From positions 62,001-126,000 of the forward strand of contig NZ_JANKBZ010000003.1 in the NCBI RefSeq assembly GCF_024623785.1: 64,000 bases of DNA, in the 5' to 3' direction. Under the pieces are notes generated by a model that saw only the letters and a list, made by a program, of their open reading frames with translations, did not search any database and was not told the DNA's origin. Numbering within the stretch: position 1 is the stretch's first letter; each line of letters begins with the position of its first letter. A program made the translations under genes and the position numbers. Shown piece after piece: positions 1 to 7,697 of the stretch. The stretch is from Archangium lipolyticum (GTDB lineage Bacteria > Myxococcota > Myxococcia > Myxococcales > Myxococcaceae).

Positions 1-1
1 C

Positions 2-1876
2 GCGCTCCATCTGATCATCCAGATCCTCGAGGCCGTGGAGCGCGCCCACTCCGTGGGGGTCATCCACGGCGCCATCACCCCGGGCAACGTCCTGCTGTCG
101 CGCGCGGGCCAGCCCCGGGTGGCCGACTTCGGGGCGCTCCGGGCGCTGCTGGAGGTGCCCCAGCTCAAGCGCGTCTTCGCCCACCGGGGCCGCGGCGCCT
201 ACCGCGCCCCCGAGGTGGGCCGGGGCGATCACCCCGACGTCCTGGCCGACATCTATTCCATCGGCGCCATCGCCTACGAGCTGCTCACCCTGCGCGAGGC
301 CATCGTGCCGGATGGGGGCGTCAGCACCCGCCGCGCCGGCCTGCCCCCGCCCAGCCGGCTGGATCGCCGCATCCACGCGCGGTTGGATCCGATCATCCTG
401 CGCGCGCTGGAGGGCATGTCCTCGCGGCGGTTCCACTCGTGCGGCGAGTTCGCCAACGCGCTGCGCAACTTCCTCTCCACCAACGGAGGCGTGCCCGGCC
501 CCGAGGAGCTGCGCCGCTTCGTCTCCGAGCTCTTCCCCAACGAGGTGTCCGTCGGGGCGCTCGGCCCGGTACCGTTCTCCGAGCGCTTCACGCTGACACC
601 CATCTCCGGCGTGTCGCTGGCGCAGGTGAACGCGGACGCGCTGGAGAAGTCCGTGGTGGTGCGGCCCTCCTTCAGTCCGGCCCTCAGCGAGGTCGACACC
701 ATGGAGGCCCCGCCCGCCTTCGAGGAGTACCAGCCCGAGCCCACCGTGGCGCCGGGGCCCGTGATGGCTCGCGGCGTCCTCGACTCCACCCACATCTTCG
801 GGCTGTCGAAGGAGGGCGCCGCCGAGGTGACCCACTTCCCGCCGAAGTCCGAGACGGACCGTGGTGCCCCGGTGACGGAGCTCGAGGTGACCCGTGTCCC
901 GGTGAAGGAGCCCGAGGCCACCCGGGTGGGGCCGAAGGAGGGGAGTGAGGCGGTGCGTCATGGCCCGCCAGGAGACGACGAGCAGACGTGGGTGGCGCCT
1001 CCGGGAGCGGCGCCGCCCAAGCCTCGCCGGGGGCCGGTGCTGCCCCAGGGCGCCGCGAAGGAGGGGACTCGGATTGTGAAGAACCCCCGCCTGCGCGTGG
1101 TGGAGGATCTCACCCGTCCCGAGCCCAAGCCCGAGGAGGGTGATGCGGAGGACCGGATCGACACCGCGAAGATGGAGCCCGAGCACACGGTGAGCCGCTC
1201 GCGGGTGTCCGAGGGCACGGTGACGCGGGCGCGCATCCCTCCGTCCCTGGTGCGAGGCCACTCCGAGAAGCCGCCAGCCGAGCCGGATCGCTCGTACATC
1301 CCCATGCCCCCGCCCACGTCGCCGGAGGTGAAGGCGGCGGTGTCCCAGCAGCGCCTGTTCACCGAGGAGCGCAACCTCCTGGCGGACGCACGGCGCCGGC
1401 GCCAGATGCTGGCCGTGGCGGGAGTCATCGCGCTGGTGGCGACGGTGTGCTTCGTCTTCGGGTTGTGGCGGTTCATGCAGAAGCCGCAGCTCGACACGGA
1501 CCCCAAGGTGTCCGCGGTCAGCGGCGCCGTGGAGCAGTACCTCCAGCAGCAGCCCTCGCCGCCTTCCTCGCCCTCGAAGTCCCGGACGCCGCCGGATCCC
1601 GTGGTGGTCTCCGGGTCCGGTGTGTCCGAGGACTCCCACAAGACGGGCATCGCGTATCTGTCGATCTCCGCCAACCTCCCGGCCCGTGCCTACGTCGATG
1701 GCGTCCGCGTGAAGCGCAACCTGCCGCTGGCGCGCTACCCGGTGCGGTCGGGAACCCGGGAGATCATCGTGGAGACGATCGGCACGCCGCGGCAGCGCGA
1801 GGCGTTCCAGGTGCGCCTGGAGCGCGGCGAGCACAAGAAGTTGGAGCAGCTCTTCCAGCACACCCCCAACCCCTGA
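2..1876 (+). CDS. Ser/Thr kinase-like protein (probable pseudokinase), 5' end outside window
   Basis: The frame is open to the left edge, so the ATP-binding lobe lies outside the window. What remains is the C-lobe of a Hanks-type kinase, with a DFG motif at 125-133 and an APE motif (RAPEVG). The catalytic loop reads HGAITPGN at 65-88 where active kinases have HRDLKPxN, so the catalytic Asp and Lys are both replaced. A long Pro/Glu/Thr-rich linker follows, then one membrane helix (about 1406-1465) and a PEGA-like extracytoplasmic domain (about 1650-1850). The layout is that of a myxobacterial receptor kinase, but phosphotransfer is doubtful. It lies 4 bp upstream of a response-regulator gene and is probably co-transcribed with it. 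The kinase fold is certain; the lack of activity is inferred from the motif. Confidence 0.85.
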   Translation, partial: ALHLIIQILEAVERAHSVGVIHGAITPGNVLLSRAGQPRVADFGALRALLEVPQLKRVFAHRGRGAYRAPEVGRGDHPDVLADIYSIGAIAYELLTLREAIVPDGGVSTRRAGLPPPSRLDRRIHARLDPIILRALEGMSSRRFHSCGEFANALRNFLSTNGGVPGPEELRRFVSELFPNEVSVGALGPVPFSERFTLTPISGVSLAQVNADALEKSVVVRPSFSPALSEVDTMEAPPAFEEYQPEPTVAPGPVMARGVLDSTHIFGLSKEGAAEVTHFPPKSETDRGAPVTELEVTRVPVKEPEATRVGPKEGSEAVRHGPPGDDEQTWVAPPGAAPPKPRRGPVLPQGAAKEGTRIVKNPRLRVVEDLTRPEPKPEEGDAEDRIDTAKMEPEHTVSRSRVSEGTVTRARIPPSLVRGHSEKPPAEPDRSYIPMPPPTSPEVKAAVSQQRLFTEERNLLADARRRRQMLAVAGVIALVATVCFVFGLWRFMQKPQLDTDPKVSAVSGAVEQYLQQQPSPPSSPSKSRTPPDPVVVSGSGVSEDSHKTGIAYLSISANLPARAYVDGVRVKRNLPLARYPVRSGTREIIVETIGTPRQREAFQVRLERGEHKKLEQLFQHTPNP

Positions 1877-1880
1877 CGCC

Positions 1881-2540
1881 ATGGACCGGACCCGCATCTT
1901 CGTCGTCGAGGATCAGCCGACCCTGCTGCGCAACCTCCTCAAGGTGCTCGGGACGTTCCCCGAGCTCGAGGTGGTGGGCAGCTCGCAGGACGGTGAGCAG
2001 GCCGTGGAGGACGTGGTCCAGGCCCGGCCGCAGCTGGTGCTGTTGGACCTGGAGCTGCCGGGCCTCAACGGCATCGAGGTGACGCGGCGGGTGAAGCGCC
2101 GGGCCCCCGAGGTGGAGGTGCTCATCCTCACGTCCTTCGAGGACGAGCAGAAGGTGTACGAGGCGATCCAGGCGGGGGCCTCGGGCTACCTGGTGAAGAG
2201 GGTGGGGCCGGAGAAGATCCGCTCGGGCATCCGCGAGGTGATGGAGGGCGGCACGGTGCTCGAGCCCCTCATCGCGCGGCGCTTCTGGAACTACTTCCAG
2301 TCCATCCAGGCGAAGCCGCCCGAGCCTGAGAAGCAGAACCCGTGGGGCCTGACGCCCACCGAGTTCGACGTGCTGCGCTACGTGGCCAAGGGCCTGTCCA
2401 ACGCCGAGGTGGGGCGGGTGATGACGCTGGAGCGGCGCACGGTGCGCACCCACCTGACGCACATCTACCGGAAGATGGGCGTCAACTCGCACGTGGACGC
2501 GGTGGTGATGGCCCTGCGCGCGGGGCTCGTGGAGCTGTGA
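1881..2540 (+). CDS. NarL/FixJ-family response regulator
   Basis: A 219-residue transcription regulator. The N-terminal receiver domain has the acidic pair near residues 10-11, the phospho-acceptor Asp56 in LVLLDLELPG and the conserved Lys near 106 (YLVKR). The C-terminal LuxR-type helix-turn-helix spans about 150-215 (LTPTEFDVLRYVAKGLSNAE). The protein should bind DNA as a dimer once phosphorylated. It starts 4 bp after the stop of the kinase-like gene, with no room for a promoter, so the pair is likely one transcript. No histidine kinase is adjacent, so its phosphodonor is unknown. Family assignment is firm; the pairing with the pseudokinase is inference. Confidence 0.93.
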   Translation: MDRTRIFVVEDQPTLLRNLLKVLGTFPELEVVGSSQDGEQAVEDVVQARPQLVLLDLELPGLNGIEVTRRVKRRAPEVEVLILTSFEDEQKVYEAIQAGASGYLVKRVGPEKIRSGIREVMEGGTVLEPLIARRFWNYFQSIQAKPPEPEKQNPWGLTPTEFDVLRYVAKGLSNAEVGRVMTLERRTVRTHLTHIYRKMGVNSHVDAVVMALRAGLVEL

Positions 2541-2637
2541 GCCACGGTGGCGTGACGTACTTTCTACGATCGCGGCCGTATCCTCGGGAGGGCGCGATCT
2601 TCATGGAGCGGTGGACCTTTCAAGGGAATCCATCGCC

Positions 2638-3984
2638 ATGCCTCGTCGCCTCTCCATCCTGCTCGCGCTCTACGCGGCCCTACCGTTCTCCGCCCTGACG
2701 GGCTGTGCCACCACGCCCGCGCCACGCGCCACTTCCAGGGCCTACCGGGGTTCCTCCACGGAGTACGCCAACGGACTGCGATTGCTGGTGCACGAGGATC
2801 CGAACGCTTCCCAGACCACGCTGCTCGTCTCCTATCGCGTGGGCGCCGTGGACGACCCCCCTGGCAAGGAGGGGCTCGCGTACCTGGCGGCGAGATTCAC
2901 CCAGGCCGCGGCCTTCGCCACCGGACACTCTCCACATCCCCTGAGGGAACTGGAGGCCAAGGGGGTCCGTGCCGAGAGCAGGCGCGACCACGATACGACC
3001 AGTTTCATGTTCTCCACCCCCAGTGAGCAGCTCTCCCCGTTGATGGAGGTGGAGGCCTGGCGGATGCGCGATCCACTGGCGAACCTCTCCGAGGCGACCT
3101 TCCTCGATGTGCGCGATGAGCTGGTGGAGGAACTGCGCCAGTCACAGAATGCGGAGCTGGAGAGATTGGCGGTAGGGATGATTCAACGGCAATTACTGCC
3201 GGGCCACCCCTATGGCCGGCCCACAGAGGGTACTCCCGAATCCATCGGGCGCCTGACGCTGGACGACGTGCGCGCCTTCGTGAAGCAGCACTACACACCC
3301 GCGGCGGCCGTGGTGGCGGTGGCCGGTCCACGACCGCTGGGGGAAGTCAGGTCCGAGGTAGAGCGGCTCTTTCCGGGCTTGAGGGACACGAGCCGGACCG
3401 AACGTCTCTCTCCCGTCCAGAGCCAACCCCCGTCCTTTCCCAAGGTTCCCCCCAAGGACAAGGGCCTGCCGGTGATATCAGGTCCGGTCGTCAGCCCACT
3501 GCTGTACCTGGTCTGGGTGGCGCCTGGCTATTCCTCCGGGAAGAACCTCGAAGGAGACTTCGCTGAGTTCCTCCTCGGTGCGGTCCTGCGATACCACTCC
3601 GTGGCCCCCGGCATTCGCGTGTTCCGCTATCGCCTGGATGGAGTGTCTCTGATTATCGCGGAGTTGGGGTTGCACGAAAGGGGGGACGTGGAGACCGTCT
3701 TGGATTCCGCTTCGTCCGCGATCAACAAGTTGGTCACGCCTTACTACGTGCGCCGGTTGACTCCCATGACCCAACAACTCGCCCGAGCCATGCTCGTCCA
3801 GCAGGCGGAGCAATTCCCCCTCATGGAGGCGACCCGTCTCTGGCACACCACGGGCAGGGCGGACTACCTCAACCTTCGCAAGCAACAGATCGAGAGCCTC
3901 TCCGATCAGGTGATGCTCGACTACCTGCGGACCTACCTCCGTTTCGATCAGGCCCGGGTGTTTCTCGTGGTGAAATCCGAGTAG
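2638..3984 (+). CDS. M16 peptidase-like lipoprotein lacking the zinc motif
   Basis: A 448-residue protein. The ATG at 2638 is chosen over an in-frame ATG at 2611 because it has an AAGGGA ribosome site and opens directly into a lipoprotein signal peptide ending in a lipobox (LTGC, then TTPAP). The mature protein follows the M16 (insulinase/processing protease) pattern: VSYRVGAVDDPPGKEGLAYL, then an Ala/Arg segment and VRDELVEELR. The HxxEH zinc motif is absent: the equivalent stretch reads GLAYLAARF. It is therefore probably a non-catalytic M16 homologue anchored in the envelope. An active M16 pair is encoded at 16370-19141. No operon partner is evident. Confidence 0.8.
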   Translation: MPRRLSILLALYAALPFSALTGCATTPAPRATSRAYRGSSTEYANGLRLLVHEDPNASQTTLLVSYRVGAVDDPPGKEGLAYLAARFTQAAAFATGHSPHPLRELEAKGVRAESRRDHDTTSFMFSTPSEQLSPLMEVEAWRMRDPLANLSEATFLDVRDELVEELRQSQNAELERLAVGMIQRQLLPGHPYGRPTEGTPESIGRLTLDDVRAFVKQHYTPAAAVVAVAGPRPLGEVRSEVERLFPGLRDTSRTERLSPVQSQPPSFPKVPPKDKGLPVISGPVVSPLLYLVWVAPGYSSGKNLEGDFAEFLLGAVLRYHSVAPGIRVFRYRLDGVSLIIAELGLHERGDVETVLDSASSAINKLVTPYYVRRLTPMTQQLARAMLVQQAEQFPLMEATRLWHTTGRADYLNLRKQQIESLSDQVMLDYLRTYLRFDQARVFLVVKSE

Positions 3985-4042
3985 GCGCGCATGGACCGGG
4001 GGGCGTTGTTTCTCACTCCATGAGACGTGCTTCACTGGCGTC

Positions 4043-5425
4043 ATGCCAGCCGTCCCCGAGACTTCCCCCACCGCTCCTCCCACCACCGGCGAATACGCTC
4101 CCTCCCGCCTCGAGCTGATCAAGACGGCTCGGAGCCGGGGCCGTCTCGGGATGATGATGGACGTCTGGCGCAACCACGGGGACCTGACCCGCCTGCGGAT
4201 CGGCAAGCGCCCGTTCTTCCTGGTGGTCCACCCCGAGCACGTGCGCCACATCTCCGTCACCCACCGCCAGAACTACGACAAGCTCCAGAGCTACGACGAA
4301 GTCCGCAAGCTGTTGCTCGGCGGTGGGGTGCTCACCGCCACCGCCGAGCCCTGGCGCCAGCAGCGCAAGCTCATGGCCCCGTTCTTCACCCCTCGCGGCG
4401 CGGAGAAGTTCCTCCCCATCTTCATCTCCGACACCCAGCACTTCATCGAACGCTGGCGCGCGCGCCAGGGCTCTGGCCAGCCCGTCGAGATGCTCACCGA
4501 GATGATGCTCATCACCGCCCGCGTCATCCTGCACTCCGTCTTCAGCACGGACTCGGACGAGACCCTGCTGCGCTTCAAGGGCGCGGTGGAGACGATGATC
4601 GCGTTCGTGTCGGACCGGAACAACCTGCCGTTCCGGACGCCGCTGTGGCTGCCCACCCCCGGCAACCTGCGCTTCAAGCGGGCCCAGCGGCTCGTGAATG
4701 CCTATATTCGCCAGCTCCTCGCGCAGCGCCGCGCCATCCCCGAGTCCCAGTGGCCGGAGGATCTCCTCACGAAGCTGATGACCACGCGCGACGAGGAGAC
4801 GGGCGCCACCATGGCGGACCAGCTCCTGCTCGACAACGGCATCACCCTGTTCTTCGCCGGGCACGAGACCACCGCCCGCACGCTGTCCTTCCTCTGGTAC
4901 GCGCTCTCCCAGAACCCCGAGGTGGAGGCACGCCTGCACGCCGAGTTGGACTCGGTGCTGGGGGACGCGCCGCCGACGCTCGATGATCTGAAGAAGCTCC
5001 CGTACACCCTCCGGGTCGTGAAGGAGGTGCTCCGGCTCTATCCGGCCGCGCCGTTCTACGCGCGCGATTCCATCGCCGAGGACTCGCTCGACGGGGTGAC
5101 GATCCCCGCCGGTTCACGGATGCTGCTCTTCTCGTTCGCCACCCACCGCCACCCGGCCTTCTGGGAGGACCCCGAGCGCTTCGATCCCGATCGCTGGTTG
5201 CCCGAGCGCGAGGCGGCGCGTGACTCGCACGCCTACCACCCGTTCGCGGCCGGCCAGCGCATCTGCCTGGGCAACAACTTCTCCCTGTTCGAGACGCACC
5301 TCATCACCGCCATGCTGGCGCGCCGGTTCAAGGTGCGACTCGAGCCCGGTCACACGCCGCACATCGACACCGCCGGCACGCTGGGGGTGCGCAACGGCCT
5401 GTGGATGCGCATCGAGGCGCGCTGA
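4043..5425 (+). CDS. Cytochrome P450 (first copy)
   Basis: A 460-residue haem-thiolate monooxygenase. The I-helix oxygen-activation motif is AGHETTART (about residue 272), the K-helix ExxR is in KEVLRLYP, and the haem loop is FAAGQRICLG with axial Cys408. Its length and the AGHETT form resemble the CYP102/CYP4-like, fatty-acid-type class more than the short actinobacterial type. There is no fused reductase and no ferredoxin gene beside it, so electron partners must come from elsewhere. It starts 58 bp after the M16-like lipoprotein. The substrate cannot be told from the sequence. Confidence 0.95.
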   Translation: MPAVPETSPTAPPTTGEYAPSRLELIKTARSRGRLGMMMDVWRNHGDLTRLRIGKRPFFLVVHPEHVRHISVTHRQNYDKLQSYDEVRKLLLGGGVLTATAEPWRQQRKLMAPFFTPRGAEKFLPIFISDTQHFIERWRARQGSGQPVEMLTEMMLITARVILHSVFSTDSDETLLRFKGAVETMIAFVSDRNNLPFRTPLWLPTPGNLRFKRAQRLVNAYIRQLLAQRRAIPESQWPEDLLTKLMTTRDEETGATMADQLLLDNGITLFFAGHETTARTLSFLWYALSQNPEVEARLHAELDSVLGDAPPTLDDLKKLPYTLRVVKEVLRLYPAAPFYARDSIAEDSLDGVTIPAGSRMLLFSFATHRHPAFWEDPERFDPDRWLPEREAARDSHAYHPFAAGQRICLGNNFSLFETHLITAMLARRFKVRLEPGHTPHIDTAGTLGVRNGLWMRIEAR

Positions 5426-5442
5426 GGCAGCGGGGAAGGGGA

Positions 5443-6108
5443 CTACAGCGAGGGCCGCACCAGCCGCAGGTGGGACTTGCGGCCGGAGCCACTCGGGGTC
5501 CGGGGAGCCGGTCCCTGGCCATCACCCAGCGGGAGATCCCTCAGCTCCTCGCCGTGGTGGTTCTCCGGCGCGAGCGGATCCGCCGGCCCGCGCAGGCCCG
5601 AGCGGAGGATCACCAGGAAGAGCACCGTCAGCAGCAGGGTGACGGTGATGAGCGTCAGGTTGGTGTTGAGGTACAGCGAGTCGCGCGCTCCGGGATCCGG
5701 GAAGAAGAGGATGGTGACCAGCAGCATCCACCACACCCCGAGCAGCGCCAGGCCCACGCTCCCGACCCACAGCTTCACCCTCGAGCCGAAGGAACGCCGC
5801 ACGGGGAAGTCCACGATCTTTCTCGGCACGGGATACGACCCGGAGGAGGGAGACTGCTCCTTCTCCCTCGATGCGCTCCGGGCCAGTACGAACGCGGGAA
5901 CCTCTTCCCTCCACTCGCGAGGCCCGGATGGCAGCGCCCACGCCAGACCCCTCTCCCGGCGCATCCACTCGAGCGCCAGCGCCATCAGCACGACGAGGGT
6001 GAGCAGGGTGGGGCTCATCCGGAGGGAGCCGGCGGCGCCGCACAGGAGCACGGCACCGACGAGACCCGAGAGCAACGTCCGGAAGCGGGGGGGAATGAAC
6101 ACCGGCAT
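5443..6108 (-). CDS. Integral membrane protein of unknown function
   Basis: A 221-residue protein starting at the ATG MPVFIPPRF. The open frame extends further upstream, but that part is not coding-like. Hydrophobicity suggests two helical hairpins: about residues 12-50 (LLSGLVGAVLLCGAAG and TLLTLVVLMALALEW) and about 112-165 (VGLALLGVWWMLLVTILFF and LITVTLLLTVLFLVIL). A charged loop separates them and a polar, Arg/Pro-rich cytoplasmic tail follows. I do not recognise the family. It converges tail-to-tail with the P450 gene, 17 bp away, and lies downstream of the secreted protein gene on the same strand (77 bp gap). Confidence 0.7.
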   Translation of the reverse strand: MPVFIPPRFRTLLSGLVGAVLLCGAAGSLRMSPTLLTLVVLMALALEWMRRERGLAWALPSGPREWREEVPAFVLARSASREKEQSPSSGSYPVPRKIVDFPVRRSFGSRVKLWVGSVGLALLGVWWMLLVTILFFPDPGARDSLYLNTNLTLITVTLLLTVLFLVILRSGLRGPADPLAPENHHGEELRDLPLGDGQGPAPRTPSGSGRKSHLRLVRPSL

Positions 6109-6185
6109 GGAGCGAACGGTAGCAGAGATGGAGAGTCTCTCCAGTTTGCCAGCAGTCCGAGGGGTTTGCACTCCTCGCGTACGCC

Positions 6186-7436
6186 CTAGGTTGAGGGGCC
6201 GACGATCGGCTCCGGCATCACCCACAATCCCGCCGGGTCTCCATAGGCCTGGTCGAATGCATAGAGGATGCCCGTCCAGCGATCCCAGAAGGTGCCCCAG
6301 TTATACTCGGTGGGCGGGGCGGTGAAGGGGTTGCCGTCGCGATCCGGCCGGCTGTACGCGTAGTCGGCGTACCTCCACTCCACGGTGCCGAAGTACGTCC
6401 TGAGCAGCGGAGTGATGACCTCCAGCAGCGCCGAGCGGGACACCTCGTCCGGGCGGCGCACGGCCGGCGTGAAGACGGGCTGTGCCATGTCGTGCTGCTC
6501 GCGCCAGGCCACGTAGTTGTTGCCCATGGCGATGAGTGCGTCACGCTCGGCTGGTGTGGGTGCCAGGCGGGCCTTCTCATAGAGCGCGAAGGCCGCCACC
6601 AGCAGACTTTTCCAGTGCATGCCCGAGAAGAGGCCCTCGAACTGGTGCGGCCGGGGCGTGTCGTTGGCGTGGGCGAGCGCGTACTCGTAGGCCACCCGCG
6701 CCTGCTGCGGCACGGCCTCCGGGAGGGAGAACTCCGTCAGCACGCGCTCGGGCGTCATCTCACCGGTGGCGGTCCGGCGCCAGTCGAGGAACAGGCGCCC
6801 CGCGCCACCAATGTCCGTGAAGATGGCGACGTTGCCCTCGTGCAGGGTGCGCTCGAAGGTGATGACGATGGACTCCGCCTTGTCGAGCGGGAAGAAGCCC
6901 GGCGCGCTCCAGTAGAGCGAGGCGAAGCGCAGGACGGTGGTGGTGAAGGTGCGCGGGTCCGCCAGCGCCTCCCAGTTCATGGCCGTGGTGAGCGAGGCGA
7001 TGGACGTGGCCGCGTCGAGGGGCAGGCCGTGCAGGACGAGCTGCAGGGAGAGGCTCTCGACGGTGAGCCGCAGCTCGCCGGTGAGGCCCAGCCCGTCGAG
7101 GAAGTTGCTCACGGAGAGCACCGGCCGTCCCCGGGCGGCGGCGATCGCCTGCCGTGCGATGGCGGTGCCGAGCATGCCCTGGCCACCGGTCTGCGAGGCG
7201 TGGGGCGCGAAGGTGAACCAGTTGGGGCGGACGTTGCTGCTGCCGCCGGGCTGGAGGCTCGGGTCGAGCAGGGCGCCCAACTCGTAGGCGATCTCGATGT
7301 AACCCAGGGTGATGCGGCGGTTGTCCTGCAACGGGGTGGGCTCCGCGTCGGCGTGGGCGGGGGACGCCAGCCCCAGGACGGCCAGCAGCAGCGCGGCGGT
7401 GGCGACGGGGCGGAACGGCGGCTCTTGAATCTCCAC
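6186..7436 (-). CDS. Secreted protein of unknown function
   Basis: A 416-residue protein with a Sec signal peptide (hydrophobic core VATAALLLAVLGLA, probable signal peptidase I site after AHA). The mature part is rich in aromatic residues (NWGTFWDRWTGILYAFDQ near the C-terminus) and has no motif I recognise; it is mostly helical in appearance. Codon use is typical of the genome. Its promoter region faces that of the trehalase gene, so the two may share control through the repeated operator at 7541-7573. No enzymatic role can be assigned. Confidence 0.75.
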   Translation of the reverse strand: MEIQEPPFRPVATAALLLAVLGLASPAHADAEPTPLQDNRRITLGYIEIAYELGALLDPSLQPGGSSNVRPNWFTFAPHASQTGGQGMLGTAIARQAIAAARGRPVLSVSNFLDGLGLTGELRLTVESLSLQLVLHGLPLDAATSIASLTTAMNWEALADPRTFTTTVLRFASLYWSAPGFFPLDKAESIVITFERTLHEGNVAIFTDIGGAGRLFLDWRRTATGEMTPERVLTEFSLPEAVPQQARVAYEYALAHANDTPRPHQFEGLFSGMHWKSLLVAAFALYEKARLAPTPAERDALIAMGNNYVAWREQHDMAQPVFTPAVRRPDEVSRSALLEVITPLLRTYFGTVEWRYADYAYSRPDRDGNPFTAPPTEYNWGTFWDRWTGILYAFDQAYGDPAGLWVMPEPIVGPST

Positions 7437-7540
7437 GGGGTCTCTTCTCCTGCGGTAGGGGGGAACGGGGTGGAGCGGCGCGCACCGTAGTCACCTCGCG
7501 CGGTGTTCCAAATGGTTTCCGGTGGATGGTCGCAGATTGG

Positions 7541-7573
7541 TTTGAAGACAAACTATATATTTTGAAGACAAAC
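7541..7573. promoter_or_regulatory. Repeated palindromic operator in an AT-rich divergent promoter region
   Basis: The 13-base unit TTTGAAGACAAAC occurs at 7541-7553 and again at 7561-7573, exactly 20 bp apart (about two helical turns), separated by TATATAT. Each unit is itself a palindrome, TTTG-N4-CAAA (the left copy extends to GTTTG-N4-CAAAC). It lies between the divergent secreted-protein and trehalase genes in a tract far richer in A/T than its surroundings. This arrangement suggests a site for a dimeric regulator bound twice on one DNA face. A MarR-type protein is a possible reader, but that is inference. Confidence 0.6.
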
Positions 7574-7697
7574 AACTCTCATGGAGTGCGATGCGGATCC
7601 GGCATCAGCAGGTGAGCGGACGAGCCGTGTGAATGTGGATTGGCCGCGCGGCGGACTCGTGTACCTTGAGCGCGCGCATTCACGCAGAAGGTCGAAC

